A DNA stretch of 51,770 nucleotides from Acidobacteriota bacterium. Lineage in GTDB: Bacteria; Acidobacteriota; JAAYUB01. The position numbers and the translations under genes were made by a program. Shown here piece by piece: positions 34,665-43,450 of this stretch. Every line of letters starts with the position of its first letter. The stretch's first letter is position 1. The notes beneath the pieces were generated by a model. It searched no databases and had not been told where the DNA came from. It saw nothing but the letters and a program-made list of their open reading frames with translations. The stretch covers positions 1 to 51,770 of the forward strand of contig JAGNHB010000041.1 of assembly GCA_018001935.1 (NCBI GenBank), read 5' to 3'.

Positions 34665-34801
34665 GCCCGGGTGCTCGCTTGCGAAAACCTGCTCTCCGCC
34701 TCATCATACCTGATCGCGGGAGGTGATTTCAAGTTTTTCCACGGGGAATTCCCGGAGGATGCCGATCCGGTTCAGGAAGGAGGCGGTTTTTCCCGGGACG
34801 G

Positions 34802-35212
34802 TCATCCCTGGCGCACGCTGGTCGTCGCGGACATGGGAAAGGGGTTCTCCAGGTGCTTCTTCACCTTGCACTGGTCCACCGCCCGGACAAGAGCGCCGTG
34901 GTAACGTTCGGGGAAGGACGCCGGGACCTGGATCTCCAGGACCAGGTCGGTCACCATCCCCGTCTCCGGGTCGAGGGATACCTTCTGGACGATCTGGATG
35001 TCCTCCGCGGGGATCCCGCGCTTCCGGCAGAATCCCAGGACGTACCCTCCCGCGCAATTGCCGATGGATGCGAGGAACGCCTCGAAGGGCGGGGGGGCGG
35101 TGTCCTCTCCGCCGCGATCGACCGGCTGGTCTGAGGCGATGGTGTGGGGCCCGAATCGGGCGTCGACCCGCCACCCGCCAGGGAAGGTCACGAGGATTTC
35201 CATTTCGCTCAC
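34802..35212 (-). CDS. OsmC/Ohr family protein
   Basis: The 136-residue protein fits the OsmC fold, with a conserved first cysteine in ASIGNCAGGYVLGF (Cys53) and a second in VDQCKV (Cys115), the pair used in thiol peroxide reduction. Residues about 20-35 are the usual beta-hairpin region. The GTG at 35212 has GGAGG five bases upstream; an ATG three codons later lies 14 bases away and is less likely. It ends the minus-strand run that starts at the glycosyltransferase. Confidence 0.88.
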   Translation of the reverse strand: MSEMEILVTFPGGWRVDARFGPHTIASDQPVDRGGEDTAPPPFEAFLASIGNCAGGYVLGFCRKRGIPAEDIQIVQKVSLDPETGMVTDLVLEIQVPASFPERYHGALVRAVDQCKVKKHLENPFPMSATTSVRQG

Positions 35213-35262
35213 GGCAACCTCCAACGCAGTGGAATCCGGGGCCCGGAGCCCCGCTCCCGCCC

Positions 35263-36354
35263 TCAATGGGCGGGAAGGAAGTAGAAGACCAGGGCCAGGA
35301 TCGCGTAGACGGAGAGGAGTTGGACGCCTTCCAGCCAGTTGGACTCCCCGTCGGAGGTGACCTGGCCGACGATGTAGACGGACACGACCACGGCGAGCAC
35401 CTCGGGGATGGTAAAGACGAGGTCCATGGTCCGGGGACCGACGAAGGTGCTCAGGACGACGATGAGCGGGGCCACGAACAGGGCGATCTGGATGGAGCTT
35501 CCCTGGGCGATGGTCAGGCTGAGGTCCATGCGGTCCTTCTGTGCGGCGATGACCGCCGTGCTGTGTTCCGCGGCGTTGCCGATCACCGCCACGACGATGA
35601 CGCCGACGAACACCCCGGTCATGCCGAGGGCGTGGGCCGCGTGCTCGATGGAACCCACCAGGATCTCGCTGATCCAGGCCGTCAGGATGGTGGCGACGGC
35701 GAGCACCGCGAGGGAGCGGAGGAGGGCGCGTCGCGACTGGGAAGTGTGTTCCCTGGGGTGGGCCTTCTCACAGTGGCCGGTGAAGAGGTGCTTGTGCGTC
35801 CGCAGGGAGAAGAGGAGCCCCAGGCCGTACGTGGCCAGAAGGATGACGGAGATCTCCCGGCTCATGCCGCCCTCGTGCAGGAGGGCCTCCCGCCCCCCGA
35901 GGTGGTGGTACGCCGCCGGCAGCACCAGGGCGATGGCGGCGAGGGTGAGCATGGTGGCCTGGCTGCGGGCCCCGGCGGCGTTGAACCGCTGCTCCTTGTG
36001 CCGGATCCCGCCCACCAGGAACGCGGCGCCCAGGACCAGAAGGATGTTCCCGATGATGGACCCGGTGATGGAAGCCTTCACGACGTCGTGAAGGCCCTTC
36101 TGGAGGGCCGCCAGGGCGATGATCAACTCGGCCGCGTTGCCGAAGGTGGCGTTGAGGAGACCGCCCACGGCCTCCCCCGTGTGGTCGGCGAGGGTCTCCG
36201 TCGACTTGCCCATCAACCCGGCGAGGGGGATGATGGCGAGGGCCGCGAGGAAGAAGATCAGGGTGTGCTCGAGGGGGTACAGGAAGTGCGCCCCGATGGT
36301 GACCGGAACCAGGACCAGCAGCCAGTCGAGGGTCGGGACCCAGCGCTTGGACAT
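35263..36354 (-). CDS. calcium/proton exchanger (CaCA family, Cax type)
   Basis: The 363-residue membrane protein has about eleven hydrophobic helices. Its two alpha repeats each hold a GNAAE signature: [11 protein letters not shown] in the first half and [11 protein letters not shown] in the second. A short charged, histidine-bearing loop (about 190-215) lies between halves. It exchanges Ca2+ (or other divalent cations) for H+. It sits 63 bases after the asparaginase-like gene. Confidence 0.92.
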   Translation of the reverse strand: MSKRWVPTLDWLLVLVPVTIGAHFLYPLEHTLIFFLAALAIIPLAGLMGKSTETLADHTGEAVGGLLNATFGNAAELIIALAALQKGLHDVVKASITGSIIGNILLVLGAAFLVGGIRHKEQRFNAAGARSQATMLTLAAIALVLPAAYHHLGGREALLHEGGMSREISVILLATYGLGLLFSLRTHKHLFTGHCEKAHPREHTSQSRRALLRSLAVLAVATILTAWISEILVGSIEHAAHALGMTGVFVGVIVVAVIGNAAEHSTAVIAAQKDRMDLSLTIAQGSSIQIALFVAPLIVVLSTFVGPRTMDLVFTIPEVLAVVVSVYIVGQVTSDGESNWLEGVQLLSVYAILALVFYFLPAH

Positions 36355-36417
36355 GGCGGAAAACCTCCCGTGCGTGCTTTGAGGCGTCGCGGCAGACCTC
36401 GACCCGTCCGGGGGAGA

Positions 36418-36945
36418 TCAGGCGCCGCCGCATTCCGAGGGCTTCTCGAAGGTCTTCTTCTCCCGGTTCTTCCGGACGTCGTCCATGGTGTAGCACTCGT
36501 TGTGGAAGACGATGTAGACGTCGGGGGCCAGGAAGCGGGTGGCAAAGATGCTCTCCGCCAGGTTCTGGAGCCCGTCGCTGTTTTCCACCACCAGCGGCAG
36601 CATGGCGCCCGTCAGCACGATGGGGACGGTGACCTCGGGCAGCCGGGCCCGGATGTACTTCCCGGTTTCCACCATGGTGTCCGTGCCGTGGGTGATGACC
36701 ACCGGCAGGCCGTCGGGGAGGATGGACCGGAGGTAGGCCACGATCTCGGCCCGGTGTTCGTCGGTCATGCCCAGGCTGTCGATGTTCATGACCCGGCGCG
36801 GGATGATCCGGACGTACGGGAGACGCAACCGGGGGAAGTAAAAATCGATGCGCCCCTCCAGATTGTCGATGCCGCCGCGGACCTCGTCGTAGACTTTCTC
36901 GATGGTCCCGCCGGTCAGCAGCATGTGAATTCTTCTTACGGACAT
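36418..36945 (-). CDS. short asparaginase-like protein (N-terminal catalytic domain only)
   Basis: The 175-residue protein covers only the N-terminal domain of the asparaginase/glutaminase family, which is normally 320-350 residues. The catalytic set is nonetheless complete: Thr14 in TGGTIEK, Ser57, Thr88-Asp89 in HGTDTM, and Lys160. The missing C-terminal domain normally helps close the active site between subunits, so activity is uncertain. It starts 11 bases after the methyltransferase gene. Stand-alone versions of this domain exist in other bacteria, so this is not necessarily a truncation. Confidence 0.85.
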   Translation of the reverse strand: MSVRRIHMLLTGGTIEKVYDEVRGGIDNLEGRIDFYFPRLRLPYVRIIPRRVMNIDSLGMTDEHRAEIVAYLRSILPDGLPVVITHGTDTMVETGKYIRARLPEVTVPIVLTGAMLPLVVENSDGLQNLAESIFATRFLAPDVYIVFHNECYTMDDVRKNREKKTFEKPSECGGA

Positions 36946-36956
36946 CGGGCCTCTCC

Positions 36957-37907
36957 TCAGTCTGCTTTTTCAGCCGTGGCGAACATCGTGGCCCCCTTAC
37001 CCGAGGCGGCCTCCAGGAAGGCGGGCGGAGTCGCGGCGGCGACAAGCACAAGATAAAGGAATTTCCTCGGCAAGGCAAACCGAATGTTGCGGCGAATCTG
37101 AAGGGCGACCGGGTCCAGCCCGGGGAAGAGGGAGGAGACCGCGGCGGCGGGGTCGTCCCGCCACGACCAGTGGCGCAGCCGGACCAGCCGCATCCCGGCC
37201 CGACGCAGGCAACGCTCCAGGGCGGCGGGCGTGAAACCGGTGAGGTGCCGGGGGATGTCGATGCCGGTCCAGCGCTTCCCGAAAAGCCTGAACTGGAGGC
37301 TGTCGAGGTTGGGGACCTGCAGCAGGAGACGGCCCCCGGGGGCCAGCCAGGGCCGCAGGTGTGAAAGTCCCTCCACGGGGTCCCGCAGGTGCTCGAGCAC
37401 GTGGAACATCGTGATCAGGGAAAAGGTGTTCCCGGGGTAGCCGGTCTCCAGGAGTTCCCCCGCGCGGACGTCGATGCCGTAACGCTCCCGGGCGCAGCGC
37501 GCGGCGTCCGGGGACGTTTCGAGGCCGACCCCCGCGATGCCGGTCCGCCGGCGGAACACGTGGAGAAAGGTCCCGCTGCCGCACCCGACGTCCAGGAGCG
37601 GGCCGGGGGGCGTGGGCATGGCGGAGCGCGCCACGCGGACGTGGTGCCGGAGCACGGTTTCCCGGTAGAGGGTCTCCAGTCGGGCGGACAGGGAGCGGGA
37701 AGCCCGCTCGGTGACCCACCAGTAGGGGGACGGGTAGGCGGCTTGCAGTTCGGCGTCGGAGGGTTGCGGGTGGAGGAAGCCGGCCCCGCAGTCCCCGCAG
37801 CGGAAGAGATCGTGATACCGGTCGGTCGTGCGGAAGAGAAAATCCCGGTTTCGGAGCCGGAACCGGGTTCGCGTCGATCGGCAGACGGGGCAGGGGGGGC
37901 TCCCCAT
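36957..37907 (-). CDS. class I SAM-dependent methyltransferase with zinc-ribbon-like N-terminus
   Basis: The 316-residue protein begins with two CxxC pairs (CPVC and CGDC), then a Rossmann methyltransferase core with motif I LLDVGCGSGTF and the MFHVLEHLRDP segment. A C-terminal hydrophobic stretch (about 285-305, FLYLVLVAAATPPAFLEAA) may touch the membrane. The layout is common in enzymes that modify sugars or lipids in surface glycan clusters. Its ATG overlaps the stop of the glycosyltransferase gene (TGATG), so the two are translated together. Confidence 0.88.
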   Translation of the reverse strand: MGSPPCPVCRSTRTRFRLRNRDFLFRTTDRYHDLFRCGDCGAGFLHPQPSDAELQAAYPSPYWWVTERASRSLSARLETLYRETVLRHHVRVARSAMPTPPGPLLDVGCGSGTFLHVFRRRTGIAGVGLETSPDAARCARERYGIDVRAGELLETGYPGNTFSLITMFHVLEHLRDPVEGLSHLRPWLAPGGRLLLQVPNLDSLQFRLFGKRWTGIDIPRHLTGFTPAALERCLRRAGMRLVRLRHWSWRDDPAAAVSSLFPGLDPVALQIRRNIRFALPRKFLYLVLVAAATPPAFLEAASGKGATMFATAEKAD

Positions 37908-38581
37908 CAGGGCCGGAACCGCTTCCGGAGCAGGAAGAACAGGTTGCGGAAACCGTCCCGCCAGGGCTGCAGCTTGATCTCCCCCTTGCGGTTGGTGAAG
38001 CTGATGGGGATTTCCTTGAAACCGATGTCCCTCCGCCGGATGGCCTCGATCTTGATCTCCTCCGAGAAGGCCATCAGGTCGCTCTTGAGGCTCATCTTTG
38101 CCAGGGCGTCGCGGTAGAAGATCCACATGCCGGACTGGGAGTCGCGAATCCAGCGGAAGTACAGGAGGGTCATGAAGGTGCTCAGGACGATGTTCCCGAA
38201 GCGGTGCTTGAACGACATGGCGCCCTTCTGCTGGATCGGGAAGCGGGAACCCGAGACGAAACGGACGCCCGAACGGAGCAGGGCTTCGATGAGGTAGGAC
38301 ACGGCGTCCAGGGGGTAGGAGTGGTCCCCGTCCATGGTGACGATGATGTCTCCCTTGGCGTTTGCGAGGCCGGTCTTGTAGGCGCGCCCGTACCCCCGGA
38401 TGTTCTCGTGGATCACGGTGGCCCCCATGGAGGCGGCGATCTCGGCGGTGCGGTCGGTGGAGTCGTTGTCCACCACGACGACCTCGTCGATGAAGGCGGG
38501 GATCTGCTCGAGGACCCGGGCGATCCCTTCCTCCTCGTTCAGGCAGGGGATGACGATGGTGATCTTGTTCCCTTTGTACAT
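37907..38581 (-). CDS. family 2 glycosyltransferase (dolichol-phosphate mannosyltransferase-like)
   Basis: The 224-residue protein has the GT2 nucleotide-sugar site: IVIPCLNEEEGI, VVDNDSTDRT and the metal-binding DGD of TMDGDHSYP. The short form without C-terminal membrane helices resembles DPM1-type enzymes that load a sugar onto a polyprenyl phosphate. The ATG at 38581 precedes the first strand; its ribosome-binding site is weak and distant. It is coupled to the methyltransferase and probably serves envelope glycan synthesis. Confidence 0.88.
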   Translation of the reverse strand: MYKGNKITIVIPCLNEEEGIARVLEQIPAFIDEVVVVDNDSTDRTAEIAASMGATVIHENIRGYGRAYKTGLANAKGDIIVTMDGDHSYPLDAVSYLIEALLRSGVRFVSGSRFPIQQKGAMSFKHRFGNIVLSTFMTLLYFRWIRDSQSGMWIFYRDALAKMSLKSDLMAFSEEIKIEAIRRRDIGFKEIPISFTNRKGEIKLQPWRDGFRNLFFLLRKRFRP

Positions 38582-38898
38582 GGACGGCTCTGTTCTCCGC
38601 GGCAAGGCGTCGGTGCCGACGGGGCCTGCAGGAAGGATGATCCGGCGGCGGTGGGGTTGCGGGGACGGTTGTCCCTCGACCTGCCCGCGTCCGTCGCCGT
38701 TCTCCCGGGACCTGGCCGGCCCGCGGCGGGGATTGGGGGATTGTACCACAGCGGGAAGGGTTCACAAGCGGAATTCGACGGCCAGGCCGCGCCGGCTGCC
38801 CCCGGGGGACGGCCCCCGGCGTTGGCGCCACCAGGTGCGCGATTTCCGGGTTTGGTTTATAATGCCCCTTTCACCCCGACCGGGGACAGGGAGGAAAC
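38582..38898. other. divergent control region between the GT2 and moeA genes
   Basis: No gene is seen. A TATAAT at 38858-38863, 36 bases before the moeA start, is a likely -10 box without a clear -35 at standard spacing. Confidence 0.45.
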
Positions 38899-40107
38899 AT
38901 GATCAGCATCGAAGCAGCGACCGGAATCGTCCGGGGATCGTGCCGGGTGCCGGCCCCGGTGGAGACGGAGATCGGGGCGGCCCTCGGGCGGGTGGTCGCG
39001 ACGGACGTGACGGCCGGCGAGGAGGTCCCGCCCTTCGACCGGGCCATGATGGACGGGTTCGCCGTGCGGGCGGACGATGTCCGGGAGGTCCCGGTGACCC
39101 TCGCGGTGATCGACGAGGTCCCCGCCGGGACCCTTTCTTCCGTGACCGTCCACCCGGGGGCCGCGGCCCGCATCATGACGGGGGCCCCGCTTCCCCCCGG
39201 CGCGGACGCCGTCCAGATGAAGGAGGTCTGCCGGGAACTGCCCGGCGGGCGGGTGGAGGTCCTCGAGCCCGTCCGGGCGTGGAAGAACGTCGCTCGCCGG
39301 GGCTGCGAGTGTGCGAGGGGGGCAACCGTTCTCGAAAAGGGGGTCCCCATCGGCCCTGCGCACCTCGGGGCCCTGGCGACCCTGGGTTTTGCGCGTCTGC
39401 CGGTGGTCCCGGCGCCGACGATCCGGCTCCTCAACACCGGCTCCGAGTTGGTGGACGTCTCCCAGCCGATCACGGGGGGCCAGATCCGCAATTCGAACCG
39501 TCACACGCTGACCGGCCTTCTCCGGGTCTCGGGGTTCGCGCCGGCGTGGGGCGGCGCCGTGCGGGACGAGCCCGGGGAGATCCGCCGGGCGGTGGAGGCC
39601 TCGGAAGCCGCCGACGTGCTCCTGCTGACCGGGGGGGTCTCGGTGGGAGAGTACGATCTCGTGGGGGAAGCGGTCGCGGCCGCCGGGTGGGACGTCCTGT
39701 TCCGGGCCGTGGCGATCAAGCCGGGCAAGCCCCTGGTCTTCGCCCGGAAGGGAGCCCGGCTCCTGTTCGGGCTGAGCGGGAACCCGGTCTCCTCCTTCCT
39801 GCAGTGCGCGCTCTTCGTCCTCCCCGCGCTCCGGGCGATGGCCGGCTGGTCCCGTCCGGGGCCGGACTTCACCCGGGCCCGCCTCGCCGCTCCCGCCGCC
39901 CACAACCCGGGACGGGTGTCCTTCAAGCCGGGACGCCTCCGCCAGGAGGGGGACCGCGTGCAGGTCCAACCCGTCTCCGACAGGGGCAGTGCGGACCTCT
40001 TCGCGTGGTCGAACGCGGACTGCGCCTTCCTGCTGCCGGCAGACGCCGCAGGCCTGGACGCGGGGGCGCTGACGGAGGTCTTCCGCCTCCCGGGGGCGGG
40101 TCAGTAG
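38899..40107 (+). CDS. moeA: molybdopterin molybdenumtransferase
   Basis: The 402-residue protein has the MoeA layout, including FDRAMMDGFAV, IMTGAPLPPGAD, the molybdopterin-binding LLTGGVSVGEYD and GLSGNPVSSF. It inserts molybdate into adenylated molybdopterin, which implies that molybdoenzymes exist elsewhere in the genome. The ATG has GGAGG at five bases. Its last seven bases overlap the end of truA on the other strand. Confidence 0.95.
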   Translation: MISIEAATGIVRGSCRVPAPVETEIGAALGRVVATDVTAGEEVPPFDRAMMDGFAVRADDVREVPVTLAVIDEVPAGTLSSVTVHPGAAARIMTGAPLPPGADAVQMKEVCRELPGGRVEVLEPVRAWKNVARRGCECARGATVLEKGVPIGPAHLGALATLGFARLPVVPAPTIRLLNTGSELVDVSQPITGGQIRNSNRHTLTGLLRVSGFAPAWGGAVRDEPGEIRRAVEASEAADVLLLTGGVSVGEYDLVGEAVAAAGWDVLFRAVAIKPGKPLVFARKGARLLFGLSGNPVSSFLQCALFVLPALRAMAGWSRPGPDFTRARLAAPAAHNPGRVSFKPGRLRQEGDRVQVQPVSDRGSADLFAWSNADCAFLLPADAAGLDAGALTEVFRLPGAGQ

Positions 40108-40844
40108 CGGACGCGGACCAGTTCCAGCCCCTGGGGCGGGGCGGTCGGGCCGGCGGCTCTCCGGTCCCGCGCCGCGAGGACGGTAGTCGTGTCGCCGGCG
40201 GACCGTTTCCCGCACCCGACGTCCACCAGGGTCCCGACGATGTTGCGGACCATGTGGTGGAGAAACCCGTCCGCTTCGATCCATAGATAAAGGAGGGGCC
40301 CCGACCGCGTCAGCCGCAGGGAGGTGACGGTCCGGACCCGGTCCGCCTCGCCTTCCACGCGGGCGCAGAACGAGGTGAAGTCGTGACGGCCCACGAGCAG
40401 TGCGCCCGCCTGGGCCATGGCGTCGAGGTCGAGGGTGCGGCGGAAGTGCCAGGCGAAGTCGGCGCGGAAAGGGGGACACACGCGACCCGTGTAGAGGGTG
40501 TACCGGTAGACCTTCCCCCGGGCCGACTTGCGGGCGTGGAACCCGGGCTGCACGAACCGGGCGCCCAGAACGCGGACATCCCTGGGGATCAACCCGTTCA
40601 CGGCGTCGGGCACCCGGGGGGGCGGGATGATGCCGGGGGCCGTGTAGTTCGCCGTTTGCCGGCGGGCGTGCACCCCGGCGTCGGTCCGGCCCGCGCCGGC
40701 GAGGGCGACCTTTTCCTGGTAGAGGGTGGAGAGGGCCTGTTCCAGGAGGCTCTGCACCGTCACCCGGTCCGGCTGGACCTGCCAGCCGTGGTAACGGGTC
40801 CCGACGTAGGCCACGTCGATGCGGTGGTTGCGCCGTTCGGGCAT
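40101..40844 (-). CDS. truA: tRNA pseudouridine synthase A
   Basis: The 247-residue enzyme has the catalytic aspartate Asp55 in GAGRTDAGVHA, FHARKSARGKVYRY and the late HHMVRNIVG motif. It makes pseudouridine at positions 38-40 of tRNA anticodon arms. Start ATG at 40844, 17 bases after the pyrE stop, so both may share one transcript. The ribosome-binding site is a weak GGGGCGGG. Confidence 0.95.
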   Translation of the reverse strand: MPERRNHRIDVAYVGTRYHGWQVQPDRVTVQSLLEQALSTLYQEKVALAGAGRTDAGVHARRQTANYTAPGIIPPPRVPDAVNGLIPRDVRVLGARFVQPGFHARKSARGKVYRYTLYTGRVCPPFRADFAWHFRRTLDLDAMAQAGALLVGRHDFTSFCARVEGEADRVRTVTSLRLTRSGPLLYLWIEADGFLHHMVRNIVGTLVDVGCGKRSAGDTTTVLAARDRRAAGPTAPPQGLELVRVRY

Positions 40845-40861
40845 GTCGGGCCCGCCCCGGG

Positions 40862-41437
40862 TCACTTCCGGCTGCCCGGCTTCTCCACGGGGACGCCGCG
40901 CTCGCACAGGGGGCAGGACTCGGGCGGGTACGTGGGGAACTCGGGCTGGATCAGCGACAGGAGGGGGACGCCGAAGTCCGCCTTGCCCCGGCTTCGGTCC
41001 GCGACGCAGCCGACGCCGGCCAGGATCCCGCCCCCCTGTTCCACGACCGCGATGACCTCGCGGGTCGACCCGCCCGTGGTGACGACGTCCTCGAGCACGA
41101 GGAAACGCTCGCCGGGGTTGACGTGGAAACCGCGCCGGAGGCACATCCGGTTTTCGGCGTCCCGTTCGGTGAAAAGATTCCGGACGCCGGCCTGGCGTGC
41201 GACTTCGTACCCGAAAAGGACCCCTCCCAGCGCGGGGGAGATCACGACGTCGAAGGCGACCCGCCGGGCGGCGGCTTCGGCGATCAGGAGTCCCGAGAGC
41301 GCGACGGCGCACTCCGGCAGTTCGAACGCCTTGGCGCACTGGAGGTAGTTCCCGCTGTGAAGGCCGGAGGAGAGACGGAAGTGCCCGCTCAGGAAGGCCC
41401 CGGATCTCTCGAGCATCGCTTGTGCGGTCTGGGTCAT
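40862..41437 (-). CDS. pyrE: orotate phosphoribosyltransferase
   Basis: The 191-residue type I phosphoribosyltransferase has the PRPP loop VLEDVVTTGGST (about 114-125), the SGLHSGNYLQCAKAF substrate segment and a flexible loop with ENRMCLRRGF. It makes OMP in pyrimidine synthesis. The C-terminal CxxC (SCPLCERG) is unusual but seen in some relatives. AAAGGTG precedes the ATG. Confidence 0.93.
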   Translation of the reverse strand: MTQTAQAMLERSGAFLSGHFRLSSGLHSGNYLQCAKAFELPECAVALSGLLIAEAAARRVAFDVVISPALGGVLFGYEVARQAGVRNLFTERDAENRMCLRRGFHVNPGERFLVLEDVVTTGGSTREVIAVVEQGGGILAGVGCVADRSRGKADFGVPLLSLIQPEFPTYPPESCPLCERGVPVEKPGSRK

Positions 41438-41677
41438 GTTTCACCTTTATAGAAGGATTGATTTGAGACTGGGCGCCGTCCTGAGGCCCCCGGGGGCCGG
41501 GCCGGCCGTTTCGGTTCCGCCTTGCCCCGGGAACACCGAAGTCCCTTTCCTGGGCAGGTTTGAGAGTATCAGAACGGCGGGACAAGTCAAGGGAAATATC
41601 ATCATCTTCCGCGCTGATGACGATTACGAAAGGAACTTTGCTTTTGTTGAAAAAGTGCCGAAAGAAAAAAAATAATC

Positions 41678-41707
41678 TTGACAAGGCGATGAATCTTCTG
41701 CTATTAA
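41678..41707 (+). promoter_or_regulatory. promoter of the pil operon
   Basis: A perfect TTGACA (41678-41683), an 18-base spacer and TATTAA (41702-41707) lie 60 bases before pilM. The region around it (41560-41767) is distinctly AT-richer than the genome. The rest of 41438-41767 holds no gene. Confidence 0.65.
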
Positions 41708-41767
41708 AGAGGCAATGTTGCAAGTTTTGCGCCATTTGCTTTAAACAAGCGAGGGATAGGGGACGAT

Positions 41768-42820
41768 ATGTTTTTCAAATCGAAACAATTGGTAGGTCTC
41801 GACATTGGTTCAACTTCCGTCAAGGTTGTCGCCTTGAAACCCATCCGGAAAGGCGAGTACGAACTGGCCTCCCTCGGCGTTGAAAACCTTCAGCCCGACA
41901 CCATCGTCGACGGCGCCATCATGGACAAGCTGGCGGTGGCCAACGCCATCAACCGGATTTACAAGATGCAGGGGATCAAGAACAACACGGTCTCCACGTC
42001 CATCTCCGGGCACTCGGTGATCGTGAAGAAGATCAACCTGCCCCAGCAGAGCACCAACGAGCTCAACGAGTCCATCATGTGGGAGGCGGAGCAGTACATC
42101 CCCTTCGACATCAACGATGTGAGGCTGGATTACGAGATTTTGAAGCCCGTCCCGGGCACCGGGACCATCGAGGTCCTCCTGGTGGCGGTCAAGAAGGAGA
42201 AGATCGACGATCACGTCAACGTCATCAACCTGGCCGGCAAGAAACCGGGGTTGGTGGACATTGACGCTTTCGCCCTCCTCAACGCCTACCGGCACAACTA
42301 CCAGCCGTCGGGGCACACCGTGACCGCCCTGCTGAACATCGGGGCCTGCCTTTCCAACCTCTGCATCGTCAAGGGGCCCGATCTCCTCTTCACCCGGGAT
42401 ATCTCGGTGGGCGGCAACCAGTACACCGACTTCCTCCAGAAGGGCCTCGGCCTGAGCTTCGAAGATGCGGAGGTCGTCAAGAAGGGCACGGGTGAAATCC
42501 CCGTCAACGAGAACGAGGCGAACCGGATCATCGACCAGGTTTCGGAGATCATCGAGCTGGAAATCCAGAAAACGCTCGATTTCTTCAAGGCCACCACCAC
42601 CACCGAGAAGATCGACCGCATGATCCTCAGCGGGGGGTCGGCGAACTCGAAGGGCCTCAAGGAACACCTGTCGCAGAAGTTCGAGATCCCCGTCGAAGTG
42701 TTCGACTCCTTCCGAAGGGTGTCGGGCAGCACCCAGAAATTCGACACGGCATTCATCAAGGAAATATCTCCCAGAGTCGCCATCGCCGTCGGCCTGGCGA
42801 TGAGAAGCATGGAGGACTAA
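41768..42820 (+). CDS. pilM: type IV pilus assembly protein PilM
   Basis: The 350-residue actin-like protein has GLDIGSTSVKVV at its start, LNESIMWEAEQYIPFDI, and the nucleotide-site segment LSGGSANSKGL. PilM is the cytoplasmic ring component that binds the N-terminal tail of PilN. It leads the operon, with GGGGA before its ATG, and its TAA is directly followed by the pilN ATG. Confidence 0.95.
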   Translation: MFFKSKQLVGLDIGSTSVKVVALKPIRKGEYELASLGVENLQPDTIVDGAIMDKLAVANAINRIYKMQGIKNNTVSTSISGHSVIVKKINLPQQSTNELNESIMWEAEQYIPFDINDVRLDYEILKPVPGTGTIEVLLVAVKKEKIDDHVNVINLAGKKPGLVDIDAFALLNAYRHNYQPSGHTVTALLNIGACLSNLCIVKGPDLLFTRDISVGGNQYTDFLQKGLGLSFEDAEVVKKGTGEIPVNENEANRIIDQVSEIIELEIQKTLDFFKATTTTEKIDRMILSGGSANSKGLKEHLSQKFEIPVEVFDSFRRVSGSTQKFDTAFIKEISPRVAIAVGLAMRSMED

Positions 42821-43450
42821 ATGGTCAAGATCAACTTGCTCAGGGAGCGGACGGTTGAGCAACCCACCGCGAAAATTCCCGTCGAGCACAAGCCGATTCA
42901 GGGTGTGCTCATCATTGTGCTCATCCTGATTGCCGCCGTGGCTTTCGGCGTCTGGTACGGCTACAAGAAGTACCGTGACAAGGAAGAGCTGCGGGGGGTT
43001 GTGGAGAAGCTGAGGACGGAAGCCAACAGCATCAATCTCGAGGAGATCCAGAAGAAGATCAAGGACCTGGAGAAGCTGAAGGGCGAACTGGACCAGCGGA
43101 AGAACCTCATCAAGGAACTGCGCGAAAGCCAGAAGGGCCCGGTCGAGATGCTCAACGCCCTCGTCGTGAGCATGCCCGACAAGAAGGATTCCCTCTGGAT
43201 CGATTCGCTGAACCAGAAACGGGAAGCGGATTCGGAAACGGTCCGCCTCGAGGGGTGCGCCATCGAGCAGCCCTACATCACCGATTTCGTCCAGGGTCTC
43301 CAGGCCCGCCGGTACTTCACCACCGTCGATCTGCTCAAGACGGAGACGCAGGCGGTGCCGTCGATCGACCCGAAGATGCCCGAGATGAAGCGGTACCGTT
43401 TCGTGGTGGTCTGCAAAAAAACTTTGAAGAAAGAGGCGAAAAATGGCTAA
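42821..43450 (+). CDS. pilN: type IV pilus inner-membrane protein PilN
   Basis: The 209-residue protein begins with the cytoplasmic PilM-binding motif MVKINLLRER. One membrane helix follows (about 28-47), then a periplasmic coiled coil (about 53-105) and a ferredoxin-like domain. It forms the alignment complex with PilO. It overlaps the next gene by eight bases. Confidence 0.93.
   Translation: MVKINLLRERTVEQPTAKIPVEHKPIQGVLIIVLILIAAVAFGVWYGYKKYRDKEELRGVVEKLRTEANSINLEEIQKKIKDLEKLKGELDQRKNLIKELRESQKGPVEMLNALVVSMPDKKDSLWIDSLNQKREADSETVRLEGCAIEQPYITDFVQGLQARRYFTTVDLLKTETQAVPSIDPKMPEMKRYRFVVVCKKTLKKEAKNG

Noticed and set aside
37907..38831. A single large protein joining the glycosyltransferase region and methyltransferase
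   Set aside because: The frame open across this region is not the glycosyltransferase frame. The two genes are separate and overlap at TGATG.
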